Assembly (NCBI GenBank): GCA_947258465.1
Contig: CAMYIQ010000221.1
Span: forward strand, 1 to 5,325
DNA length: 5,325 nt
From: an uncultured Erythrobacter sp.
Lineage (GTDB): Bacteria > Pseudomonadota > Alphaproteobacteria > Sphingomonadales > Sphingomonadaceae
Direction of reading: 5' to 3'
The number at the start of each line of letters is the position of its first letter. Positions within the stretch are counted from its first letter, which is position 1. The notes beneath the pieces are model-generated. The model did no database searches. It was given only the letters and a program-made list of their open reading frames with translations, and had not been told where the DNA came from. Positions 1 to 5,325 of this stretch are shown one piece after another. Both the position numbers and the translations under genes were made by a program.

Positions 1-4
1 ATAG

Positions 5-934
5 TTAATCCCACCCATCATCCTTGAGCGATCGCAGGCGCGGGGTGCCCGGCGGGGCGGGCTGCTCGTCCTCCACCTCCCCATCCGGCGGCGGTAGCAT
101 TGCTCCGTTGAAGACCACCCCGGCGGCGTCGGCTTCCTCCTGCGTGTCGTAGAGGGGGAAGGGGGTGCCTGTGGCGGCGTCGGCTTGCGCATCGCCTGAC
201 ACCGGGATGCGCGCGCCGCGGCTAGTGAGCTTGGGGTTGTAGAGGGTGTGGCGAGGATCGTGCCAGGGGCTGTAATCCTCCTCGCGGTCGCGGGCGACGG
301 CGGCGTCATAGGCCTCGCGCGCGGTGAGGACTTCGGGGCTGGCGAGCTTGTCCGATTTCTCCCGCATCTTGTCGATCTTGGCGTTGATCGAGGCGATGGT
401 GATGCATTCCTGCTCGAGCTGGCGGGCGCCCCATTCCTTCTCCCACTCCTTGCGCCACTGCTTTTTCAGCCGCGCGAGCTCCATTTTGTCGAGCGCGTTC
501 ATGCCCTTGGGGCGGCCTTCGGCAAAGCGCTCGGGCGCGCGGTTTCTGAGCATGAACATCAGCAGGCGATCGTTGTGGATGGTGCGCGTGCCGACGAGCT
601 TGCCGTAGGAATAGACCGGCACCTCCACCCCGTTCAGCGCGCGGTCCATCGCGGTGTCCTCGATCCGCCGCATGCCGAGATCGACTGCGGCCTCCCACGC
701 GGCGGCGAATTCCTCCGCGCCCGGCTGGCGGCGCAGATGGTAGGCGCCGTGGGTGGAGCGGCGGACGCTGCGGCAGGCGGCGGCGACGCTGCCGGTGTCG
801 GCCAGCGCCTCGATAAAGGCGCGCTGGACATGCGGCTTCCACCCGTTGGAGCGGTCCTTGAGCCGGGGGACGGGGGTGAAGCCTGTTATAAGCTCGGTCG
901 AACGGGCGGGGAGGGGAGGAGGTGGCTTGCTCAT
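5..934 (-). CDS. Uncharacterised protein with terminase-small-subunit-like HTH region
   Basis: Predicted 309-aa soluble protein of unknown function, ending in TAA. Residues 1-30 are Pro-rich and probably disordered. Residues 31-140 look like a folded unit. They begin WKPHVQRAFIEALADTGSV, followed by AAACRSV and THGAYHLRR, which read as a helix-turn-helix of the kind in phage terminase small subunits. The conserved-looking segment NDRLLMFMLRNRAPERF (121-137) comes next. Residues 147-200 are strongly charged and helical (KKQWRKEWEKEW), possibly a coiled coil. The C-terminus is acidic and Pro-rich and ends in GWD. I recall similar proteins in sphingomonads, but none with a known role. There is no signal peptide or membrane segment. 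The ATG at 934 is preferred because the longer GTG start at 1006 falls inside the hairpin behind proA. No clear Shine-Dalgarno precedes it. No large terminase or other phage gene is visible, so a phage role is unproven. DNA binding is inferred. Confidence 0.75.
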   Translation of the reverse strand: MSKPPPPLPARSTELITGFTPVPRLKDRSNGWKPHVQRAFIEALADTGSVAAACRSVRRSTHGAYHLRRQPGAEEFAAAWEAAVDLGMRRIEDTAMDRALNGVEVPVYSYGKLVGTRTIHNDRLLMFMLRNRAPERFAEGRPKGMNALDKMELARLKKQWRKEWEKEWGARQLEQECITIASINAKIDKMREKSDKLASPEVLTAREAYDAAVARDREEDYSPWHDPRHTLYNPKLTSRGARIPVSGDAQADAATGTPFPLYDTQEEADAAGVVFNGAMLPPPDGEVEDEQPAPPGTPRLRSLKDDGWD

Positions 935-997
935 CCGCGAGGATGGAGCAGAAAAGGCGCGAGTAGGAAAATTTCCGGTGGCCGAGGGGGGCTGTGT

Positions 998-1033
998 TTC
1001 GCGCACCCGTATCCGCGAATACGGGTGCGCGAA
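998..1033 (-). terminator. Perfect 15-bp hairpin behind proA, probable transcription terminator
   Basis: Arms TTCGCGCACCCGTAT (998-1012) and ATACGGGTGCGCGAA (1019-1033) are exact reverse complements around a 6-nt loop. The structure begins 6 nt after the proA stop codon, the usual place for a terminator or an mRNA 3'-end stabiliser. Neither strand has a run of T after the stem, so it is not a textbook intrinsic terminator. It could act as a weak or Rho-assisted terminator, block 3' exonucleases, or be one copy of a dispersed palindromic repeat. It separates the proline genes from the uncharacterised gene downstream. Confidence 0.6.
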
Positions 1034-1039
1034 CCGGGA

Positions 1040-2305
1040 TTACGGCCGCGTCTGCCCGTCGCCGTGGACGAGATATTTGAAGCTGCACAATTGTTCGAGG
1101 CCGACCGGGCCGCGGGCGTGCATCTTGCCCGTCGCGATGCCGATTTCCGCGCCCATGCCGAATTCGCCGCCATCGGCGAACTGGGTGCTGGCATTGTGCA
1201 TCACGATGGCGCTGTCGATGCTCGTCATGAATGTGCGCGCGGCCTCGTCGTCCTCGGTGAGGATGGCATCGGTGTGGTGGCTCGAATGCTCCTCGACCCA
1301 GGCGATGGCTTCCGCGAGCCCGTCGACCACCTTCACGCTGGCGATGGGGTCGAGATATTCGGTGTGCCAGTCTTCCTCGCTCGCGGGCTTGAGCCGGGCG
1401 TCGATCGCGACCGCATCGGTATCGCCGCGCAATTCGCAATCGCCGGCCATGGCGTCGGCGAATTTAGGGATGAAGGCTTCGGCCACCGCGCGGTCGACCA
1501 CCACGCTTTCGGTCGCCCCGCACACGCCGGTGCGGCGCAGCTTGGCGTTGCGGATGACCTTGACCGCCTTGTCGATATCGGCCGCTTCGTGGACATAGCT
1601 GTGGCAATTGCCGTCGAGATGGAGGAGCGTGGGGACGGAGGCCTGATCGCGCACCAGCTCGACCAGCCCGCGCCCGCCGCGCGGGATCACCAGATCGACG
1701 AATTCATCGGCCTTGAGCAAGGCCGCGACGGCATCGCGGTCGGTGGTCTGGACGGTCTGCACGGCATCTTCGGACAGGCCGGCGGCCTTCAGCCCGGCGC
1801 GCATGCATTCGACGATCACGCGAGTCGAATGGCGGCTTTCGCTGCCGCCGCGCAGGATCACCGCATTGCCGCTTTTCAGGCACAGCGCGCTGGCATCGGC
1901 GCCGACATTGGGGCGCGATTCGTAGATCATGCCAATCACGCCGATCGGCACGGCCACGCGTTCGATGGTGAGACCGTTGGGCCGTTCGAAGGTGGCGAGC
2001 TGGCGGCCGACGGGATCGGGCAGCTCGGCGATTTCTTCCAGCGCGCCCGCCATGCCCTCGATCCGGTCATCGGTCAGGCGCAGGCGGTCGATGAAGCTTT
2101 CGGGCTTTTTCCCCTCGACACTCTTCACGTCCTGTCCATTGGCCTCGAGCAGTTCGCCCTTGCGGCTGCGCAGCGCTTTGGCGGCTTCGCGCAGGGCGGT
2201 GTTCTTCGCCTCGGTACCGGCGGACAGCAGCCCGCGCGCGGCCTTGCGGGCGCGCTGGCCGAGATCGTGAATGTGAATCTGCGGGTCGAGTGTCTGGTCG
2301 GTCAT
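1040..2305 (-). CDS. proA: Gamma-glutamyl phosphate reductase (glutamate-5-semialdehyde dehydrogenase)
   Basis: Cytoplasmic enzyme of proline synthesis. It reduces gamma-glutamyl phosphate, made by ProB, with NADPH to glutamate-5-semialdehyde, which cyclises to pyrroline-5-carboxylate for ProC. The 421-aa length fits the family (E. coli 417). It has the aldehyde-dehydrogenase fold. Visible motifs are GVIGMIYESRPNV (122-134), KSGNAVILRGG (144-154), DGNCHSYVH (231-239), RRTGVCGATES with the expected catalytic Cys262, and HSSHHTDAI matching the family signature around the E. coli EHGTQHSDAI segment. The C-terminal block FGMGAEIGIATGKMHARGP is intact. The ATG at 2305 is preceded by a purine run GAGAGAGA (about 2308-2315), though spaced closely. 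The gene ends in TAA, just before a hairpin. It lies 44 nt behind proC and is probably cotranscribed with it. No key residue appears to be missing. Confidence 0.98.
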   Translation of the reverse strand: MTDQTLDPQIHIHDLGQRARKAARGLLSAGTEAKNTALREAAKALRSRKGELLEANGQDVKSVEGKKPESFIDRLRLTDDRIEGMAGALEEIAELPDPVGRQLATFERPNGLTIERVAVPIGVIGMIYESRPNVGADASALCLKSGNAVILRGGSESRHSTRVIVECMRAGLKAAGLSEDAVQTVQTTDRDAVAALLKADEFVDLVIPRGGRGLVELVRDQASVPTLLHLDGNCHSYVHEAADIDKAVKVIRNAKLRRTGVCGATESVVVDRAVAEAFIPKFADAMAGDCELRGDTDAVAIDARLKPASEEDWHTEYLDPIASVKVVDGLAEAIAWVEEHSSHHTDAILTEDDEAARTFMTSIDSAIVMHNASTQFADGGEFGMGAEIGIATGKMHARGPVGLEQLCSFKYLVHGDGQTRP

Positions 2306-2349
2306 ATTCTCTCTCGTTCTGTTCGTTCGGGGGCGGGAGGCGCGGAGTG

Positions 2350-3135
2350 TCAGCGCAGCTCGACCGCCCGGTCATAGGCTGCCTGCAACGTATCATGCAG
2401 GCGGGTAGACAGGCCACCATCGCCATTGAGCGCATTCAGCCCGGCGGCGGTCGTGCCGCCCTTGCTGGTGACCGAATTGCGCAGTTCCTCAAGGCTCGGC
2501 GCGCCCGGTTCGCTGGCCATGGCAATCGCGCCGCCGATCGTGCCGAGCACCATTGCGCGGGCCTCCTCCTCGTCGAAGCCCTGCGCCATGGCGGCTTCGG
2601 TATAGGCACGGGCGATTTCGAAGACATAGCCCGGGCCTGATCCGGCCACTGCGGTCACCCGGTCGAGCTTCTCCTCGCTGTCGACGGTCACGGTCGTTCC
2701 GGCGCGCCCCATGAAGTCCTGCGCATGGGCGATATGTCCGTCACCGGCGTGGGGGCCGGCGCAGATGCCGCTGACGCCCCGCCCGATGGCGGCGGGCAGA
2801 TTGGGCATGGTGCGGATGACCGGCGCATCGCCCATCAGGTGCGACAGGCGGCCCGCCGAATAGCCCGCCGCAATCGACAGGACATAGCCCCCCGGCGCGA
2901 GCATGTCGGCATAATCGGCAAGGATATCGTCGATCAGTTGCGGTTTCACCGCCGCGACGATCAGATCGAATTTGCGATCGGCAATTTCGGCGCGGTCGGC
3001 AACCAGCGCCACACCCTCGGGGACGTCGCTCCCGGCAGGATCGACGACCGTGATCGCCTCGGGGCCTTGCACCCATTGCGACAGTAACGCGGAGCCCATT
3101 TTTCCGCAGCCGACAATACAAATAGTTTTGATTAT
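2350..3135 (-). CDS. proC: Pyrroline-5-carboxylate reductase, apparent non-standard start codon (ATA)
   Basis: Catalyses the last step of proline synthesis, reducing pyrroline-5-carboxylate to L-proline with NAD(P)H in the cytoplasm. Family motifs are the Rossmann loop ICIVGCGKMGSALL, VAAVKPQ, IRTMPNLPAAIGRG, AVAGSGPGYVFEIA and LRNSVTSKGGTTAAGL. The last of these is the strongly conserved dimer and active-site region. The frame is open to TGA at 2350-2352. The start is the oddity. The first in-frame ATG (3099) is the Met within GCGKMG, so starting there would delete strand beta-1 and most of the cofactor loop (249 aa). Upstream there is no in-frame ATG, GTG or TTG before TAA at 3187-3189. Started at ATA (3135-3133), the protein is 261 aa and aligns without gaps with E. 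coli ProC (MEKKIGFIGCGNMG), Met1 falling on ATA. The ATT at 3144 and ATC at 3132 are alternatives. The product call is firm; the start is inferred. Confidence 0.93.
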   Translation of the reverse strand: MIKTICIVGCGKMGSALLSQWVQGPEAITVVDPAGSDVPEGVALVADRAEIADRKFDLIVAAVKPQLIDDILADYADMLAPGGYVLSIAAGYSAGRLSHLMGDAPVIRTMPNLPAAIGRGVSGICAGPHAGDGHIAHAQDFMGRAGTTVTVDSEEKLDRVTAVAGSGPGYVFEIARAYTEAAMAQGFDEEEARAMVLGTIGGAIAMASEPGAPSLEELRNSVTSKGGTTAAGLNALNGDGGLSTRLHDTLQAAYDRAVELR

Positions 3136-3146
3136 GACTAGAATCC
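3133..3146 (-). promoter_or_regulatory. Proposed proC translation start: GGA 8 nt before ATA
   Basis: On the minus strand, GGA (3146-3144) lies 8 nt upstream of ATA (3135-3133), a usual Shine-Dalgarno distance though the match is short. ATA is one base from ATG and occupies the codon aligned with Met1 of E. coli ProC. Near-cognate starts (AUU, AUA, AUC) are known but rare and usually weak. An ATG-to-ATA mutation or a sequencing error would look the same. Confidence 0.4.
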
Positions 3147-3189
3147 GTTTCCGGGCGACGAGCCCCTTGTCGTTTGTTGCGGTATCTTA

Positions 3190-3195
3190 AATATA
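3190..3195 (-). promoter_or_regulatory. Possible proC-proA promoter -10 element
   Basis: The minus strand reads TATATT here, five of six matches to TATAAT. It is placed to start transcription about 50 nt upstream of the proposed proC start. No good -35 hexamer lies 16-18 nt further upstream. Instead the dyad at 3201-3216 occupies that interval, so an activator-dependent promoter is possible. Chance occurrence in AT-rich DNA is a real alternative. Confidence 0.35.
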
Positions 3196-3200
3196 GAAGG

Positions 3201-3216
3201 CAATTCAATGGAATTG
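3201..3216. repeat. Inverted repeat CAATTC-N4-GAATTG, possible operator
   Basis: Two exact 6-bp arms (3201-3206 and 3211-3216) flank AATG. The dyad lies immediately upstream of the candidate proC -10 element, where a bound regulator would touch the promoter. The arms are short and AT-rich, so it could be chance. I do not recognise the motif as the site of a known regulator. Confidence 0.35.
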
Positions 3217-3278
3217 TTGCGCTTAACTATATCTATTACATACCTGTTCTTTCGTTCTGGATATTCTTGAAATTCCGG

Positions 3279-3293
3279 TTGTGCACTGCACAA
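3279..3293. repeat. Perfect 15-bp dyad TTGTGCA-C-TGCACAA, probable operator
   Basis: Two exact 7-bp arms flank one central base. The site lies 55 nt before the proB start codon and overlaps the -35 of the candidate proB promoter. A perfect 7+1+7 dyad is typical of a dimeric HTH regulator's site. The regulator is unknown. The site is too short to serve as an RNA terminator, since a one-base loop cannot fold well, which favours a DNA-binding role. Confidence 0.5.
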
Positions 3294-3307
3294 GGCCTAT
3301 CTACATT
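3279..3307 (+). promoter_or_regulatory. Candidate proB promoter (TTGTGC - 17 nt - TACATT)
   Basis: TTGTGC at 3279-3284 and TACATT at 3302-3307 are separated by 17 nt. Matches to consensus are modest: TTG of the -35 and four of six at the -10. Transcription would start near 3314, giving a leader of about 34 nt. The dyad at 3279-3293 covers the -35, so a repressor bound there would block RNA polymerase. This is inferred from spacing only. Confidence 0.3.
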
Positions 3308-3347
3308 GCGCTCGATAAATTTCAAGCCAAGGCAACATTTGAATACC

Positions 3348-4517
3348 ATGACACATCGGCGAACTATCGTTGTCAAAATCGGTTCGGCGCTGCTCGCCAA
3401 CCAGGAACTGCTCACACCGCGCTACGGTTTCCTCCAACGCCTGCTGGAAGACATCGCTCAATTGCGCGCGGAGGGGACCAGGGTCATCCTCTGCTCTTCC
3501 GGCTCGGTTGCGCTGGGCCTGCGCATCATCGGAGAAACGCCCGAAAGCGCCGGGGTTTCCGACAAGCAGGCCGCAGCCGCCTGCGGCATGCCGCTGTTGC
3601 TCAATGCCTATAAACAAGTGGGGCACGAGTTCGGCTTCGAAATCGCTCAGGTGCTGCTGACGCTGGGCGATTTCGAGGATCATCGCCGCTTCCTCAATAC
3701 GCGCAATACGGTCCACCGCCTGCTCGAATCCGAAGTCGTCCCCATCGTCAACGAAAACGATACGATCACCACCGAGGAGATTCGCGTCGGCGACAACGAC
3801 CGGCTTGCGGCGAAAGTCGCCCAGATGGTCGGTGCGGACGATTTCGTCATCCTTACCGGCGTCGACGGTCTCTATGATCGCAATCCCGACGATCCCGAGG
3901 CGCGCTTCGTCCCCGAGGTCGAGGATGTCAGCATGTATATGGACGCCACCAAGGGCAAGAGTACGCTTGGCACTGGCGGGATGGAAACCAAGCTGCTGGC
4001 CGCCAATATGGCGCAGGAAGCCGGTGTCACCACCTGGATCGCGCAGGGCGAGGCCGATCGCCCGGTATCGAACGTGCTTAACGGCATGCGCCGCTCGACC
4101 AAGATCCTGCCGCACCCCAATCCGCTATCGGGCTGGGATAGCTGGATCGCCAACCGCCTGCAGATGGCCGGCAGCATCGTGATTGCCGATGCCACCGCGT
4201 CCGCGCTTGGCGGTGACCGGCCGATCCGCCGGAGCGATGTGATCTCGATGACGGGCGATTTCACCCGCGGCGACGTGCTCCATATCTACGACAGCAAGGG
4301 TATCGAGCGGGCTCGCGGGCTGAGCGACTTCACGTCCGAAGAACTGCGCGTACTGATCGGCAATCCCGACACGCAGGCCGAACAATTGCTCGGATACCGC
4401 ACCAAGGGCGAGGTCATCCGCAGCGCGAACCTCGTAATGCTCGATAACCGCCATTTGCTGTGGGATGCGCCGGACGAGATCGCCAGCACCGAAGAGCCGC
4501 GTTCGGCGGCGGGGTGA
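3348..4517 (+). CDS. proB: Glutamate 5-kinase (kinase plus C-terminal PUA domain)
   Basis: First and normally feedback-controlled enzyme of proline synthesis. It phosphorylates L-glutamate with ATP to gamma-glutamyl phosphate for ProA. The 389-aa product has the amino-acid-kinase domain (about 1-260), with VVKIGSALL (Lys10), CSSGSVALG (49-57), IVNENDTITTEEIRVGDNDRLAA (glutamate-binding region), ILTGVDGLYDRNP and LGTGGMETK (Lys215, matching E. coli Lys217). A PUA domain follows (about 275-370: GSIVIADATASAL, SMTGDFTRGDVLHI, LLGYRTKGEVIRS). Asp108 aligns with E. coli Asp107, whose change to Asn weakens proline inhibition, so normal feedback is expected. The ATG at 3348 places Lys10 exactly as in E. 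coli, which fixes the start. Only a distant AAGG (3329-3332) resembles a Shine-Dalgarno. The tail after residue 370 is longer than in E. coli (367 aa). One oddity is Met81 where E. coli has Gln80. The gene is divergent from proC and 79 nt ahead of bamD. Confidence 0.98.
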   Translation: MTHRRTIVVKIGSALLANQELLTPRYGFLQRLLEDIAQLRAEGTRVILCSSGSVALGLRIIGETPESAGVSDKQAAAACGMPLLLNAYKQVGHEFGFEIAQVLLTLGDFEDHRRFLNTRNTVHRLLESEVVPIVNENDTITTEEIRVGDNDRLAAKVAQMVGADDFVILTGVDGLYDRNPDDPEARFVPEVEDVSMYMDATKGKSTLGTGGMETKLLAANMAQEAGVTTWIAQGEADRPVSNVLNGMRRSTKILPHPNPLSGWDSWIANRLQMAGSIVIADATASALGGDRPIRRSDVISMTGDFTRGDVLHIYDSKGIERARGLSDFTSEELRVLIGNPDTQAEQLLGYRTKGEVIRSANLVMLDNRHLLWDAPDEIASTEEPRSAAG

Positions 4518-4557
4518 GGGCGCGCCTGCGGGGCCGGGGACAGCGGCACGAACTTCA

Positions 4558-4586
4558 CTTGGCGTTCATCGGGACGCTGGCTATAG
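4558..4586 (+). promoter_or_regulatory. Promoter for bamD (CTTGGC - 17 nt - CTATAG), probably a near-leaderless mRNA
   Basis: CTTGGC (4558-4563) and CTATAG (4581-4586) match the alphaproteobacterial pattern CTTGAC / CTATAT at five of six positions each, with a 17-nt spacer. The expected start of transcription, 6-8 nt after the -10, falls at about 4593-4597, at or just before the bamD ATG (4597). No good Shine-Dalgarno lies between them. The rest of the 4518-4596 gap holds only G+C-rich sequence, with no clear terminator for proB. Confidence 0.55.
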
Positions 4587-4596
4587 GCTGCTTCCC

Positions 4597-5325
4597 ATGA
4601 AGACCCAGACCCGCTCATCCACCAAGCTCATCCTCGGCGCCGCGCTTGCGGGCGCGACGCTCCTCACCGCCGGATGCGCGGGCCGCGACAATGGTCCCCG
4701 CGATACCGCCTATGTCGCGCGCGACGTGGAAACGCTTTACAGGGAGGCCAAGAGCCGGCTCGACAGGGGCCAGGCCCAGCTTGCTGCCGCCCTGTTCGAC
4801 GAGGTCGAACGCCAGCATCCCTATTCGCCCTGGGCTCGCCGCGCCCAGTTGATGGGGGCCTTCAGCTATTACGTGGCGCAGGATTACAACAAGGCGATCC
4901 AGGCGGCCCAGCGCTTCCTGCAAATCCACCCCGGCAACAAGGATGCGCCTTACGCCTTCTATCTGATCGCGCTCAGCTATTACGAGCAGATCAGCGATGT
5001 GCAGCGTGACCAGAAGATCACCGATCAGGCGCTAATCGCGCTCAACGAGATCAACCGCCGTTTTCCCAGCAGCGATTACGCGACCGATGCCCGGCTCAAG
5101 ATCGACCTCGTGCGCGATCACCTGGCGGGCAAGGAAATGGAAATCGGCCGCCATTACCAACGCTCGGGCAAATGGATCGCGGCACAGATCCGCTTTCAGA
5201 ACGTGGTCGATACGTACGAGACCACCAGCCACGCGCCCGAAGCGCTTTATCGCCTGACCGAGAGCAGCCTTGCTTTGGGTGTTCCCGAAGAGGCAGTGAA
5301 ATACGCGGCTGTGCTGGGAGCGAAT
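4597..5325 (+). CDS. bamD: Outer membrane assembly lipoprotein BamD (ComL/YfiO family), 3' end outside the window
   Basis: Essential lipoprotein of the BAM complex. It is anchored in the periplasmic face of the outer membrane and works with BamA to fold beta-barrel proteins. The visible 243 residues show a lipoprotein signal: basic MKTQTRSSTK, a hydrophobic stretch (LILGAALAGATLL), then lipobox TAGC with the acylated Cys at position 27. TPR-like helical repeats follow at about 43-76 (VETLYREAKSRLDRGQ...), 80-113 (AFSYYVAQDYNKAIQAAQRFL) and 115-160. Next is EIGRHYQRSGKWIAAQIRFQNVV, equivalent to the conserved BamD segment around E. coli VARYYTRRGAYVAV. The frame is open to the window end, so the stop is not seen. 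E. coli BamD is 245 aa, but alphaproteobacterial forms are often longer. The ATG at 4597 directly precedes a complete signal peptide. It is preceded by its own promoter, with no strong ribosome-binding site. It shares no pathway with proB. Confidence 0.95.
   Translation, partial: MKTQTRSSTKLILGAALAGATLLTAGCAGRDNGPRDTAYVARDVETLYREAKSRLDRGQAQLAAALFDEVERQHPYSPWARRAQLMGAFSYYVAQDYNKAIQAAQRFLQIHPGNKDAPYAFYLIALSYYEQISDVQRDQKITDQALIALNEINRRFPSSDYATDARLKIDLVRDHLAGKEMEIGRHYQRSGKWIAAQIRFQNVVDTYETTSHAPEALYRLTESSLALGVPEEAVKYAAVLGAN

Larger units (their letters stand above)
3136..3347. promoter_or_regulatory. AT-rich divergent regulatory spacer between proC and proB
   Basis: This 212-nt spacer separates two divergently transcribed proline genes. 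A hand count over 3181-3347 gives about 38% G+C, falling to about 30% in 3181-3240, against roughly two-thirds in the flanking genes. It contains two inverted repeats (3201-3216 and 3279-3293) and -10-like elements facing each gene. I see no convincing gene in it. The plus strand is open in frame with proB from 3174, but the conserved ProB N-terminus begins at 3348. Low G+C is common at promoters. The sharp contrast could also mark a junction formed when the two gene blocks came together. Confidence 0.6.

Noticed and set aside
966..976. Small dyad GGAAA-A-TTTCC upstream of the leftmost gene
   Set aside because: 5-bp arms are too short to claim as an operator, and no matching promoter was found.
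935..1006. Longer GTG start for the leftmost gene
   Set aside because: The GTG lies within the hairpin behind proA, and the added residues look random. The ATG at 934 is simpler.
306..1439. A 377-codon minus-strand open frame overlapping proA and the leftmost gene
   Set aside because: It is an Arg-rich shadow in another frame with no recognisable domain, and it conflicts with proA.
248..2377. A 709-codon plus-strand open frame across proA and the uncharacterised gene
   Set aside because: It lies antisense to the clear proA motifs and gives a low-complexity Ala/Gly/Asp/His-rich product. This is the usual shadow of G+C-rich coding DNA.
2741..3208. TTG-started minus-strand frame covering the proC start region
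   Set aside because: It is out of frame with the conserved P5C reductase motifs and gives an Arg-rich product. It cannot supply the missing proC start without a frameshift.
4519..4526. GGCGCGCC palindrome after proB as a terminator
   Set aside because: It has no loop and no T-run. An 8-bp G+C palindrome is expected by chance in this DNA.
4615..4929. Minus-strand open frame opposite bamD
   Set aside because: bamD has a lipobox and TPR-like repeats in the sense frame, and the antisense product has no recognisable features.

Overview
The window is about two-thirds G+C, apart from one AT-rich island. It looks like the chromosome of an alphaproteobacterium, most plausibly a sphingomonad (Sphingomonadales, perhaps the Erythrobacter group). 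That placement is an inference. It rests on the base composition, the style of the BamD lipoprotein, and a leftmost gene that resembles an uncharacterised HTH family I associate with sphingomonads. No search could be run.

Layout, left to right. On the minus strand lies an uncharacterised protein gene (5-934) with a phage terminase-small-subunit-like HTH region. A strong perfect hairpin (998-1033) sits just behind the stop codon of proA. proA (1040-2305) and proC (2350-3135) are also on the minus strand, transcribed proC then proA, 44 nt apart. An AT-rich spacer (3136-3347, about 38% G+C where counted) separates proC from proB (3348-4517, plus strand). A 79-nt gap carries a good alphaproteobacterial promoter. 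The start of bamD (4597 to beyond the window edge, plus strand) follows.

proB, proA and proC together encode the whole route from glutamate to proline: glutamate 5-kinase, gamma-glutamyl phosphate reductase and pyrroline-5-carboxylate reductase. Here they form a divergent cluster, proB in one direction and proC-proA in the other. This differs from the familiar proB-proA operon with a separate proC. The shared spacer holds two inverted repeats, each beside or over a plausible promoter, so common regulation is possible. bamD encodes an essential outer-membrane assembly lipoprotein and appears to be transcribed independently.

The most unusual feature is the start of proC. Its glycine-rich nucleotide-binding loop is intact, but the only ATG lies inside that loop. 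No ATG, GTG or TTG occurs in frame upstream before a stop codon. Where E. coli ProC has its initiator Met, this sequence has ATA. I see no CRISPR array, tRNA, rRNA, insertion sequence or defence system. Apart from these points the window is ordinary housekeeping DNA.
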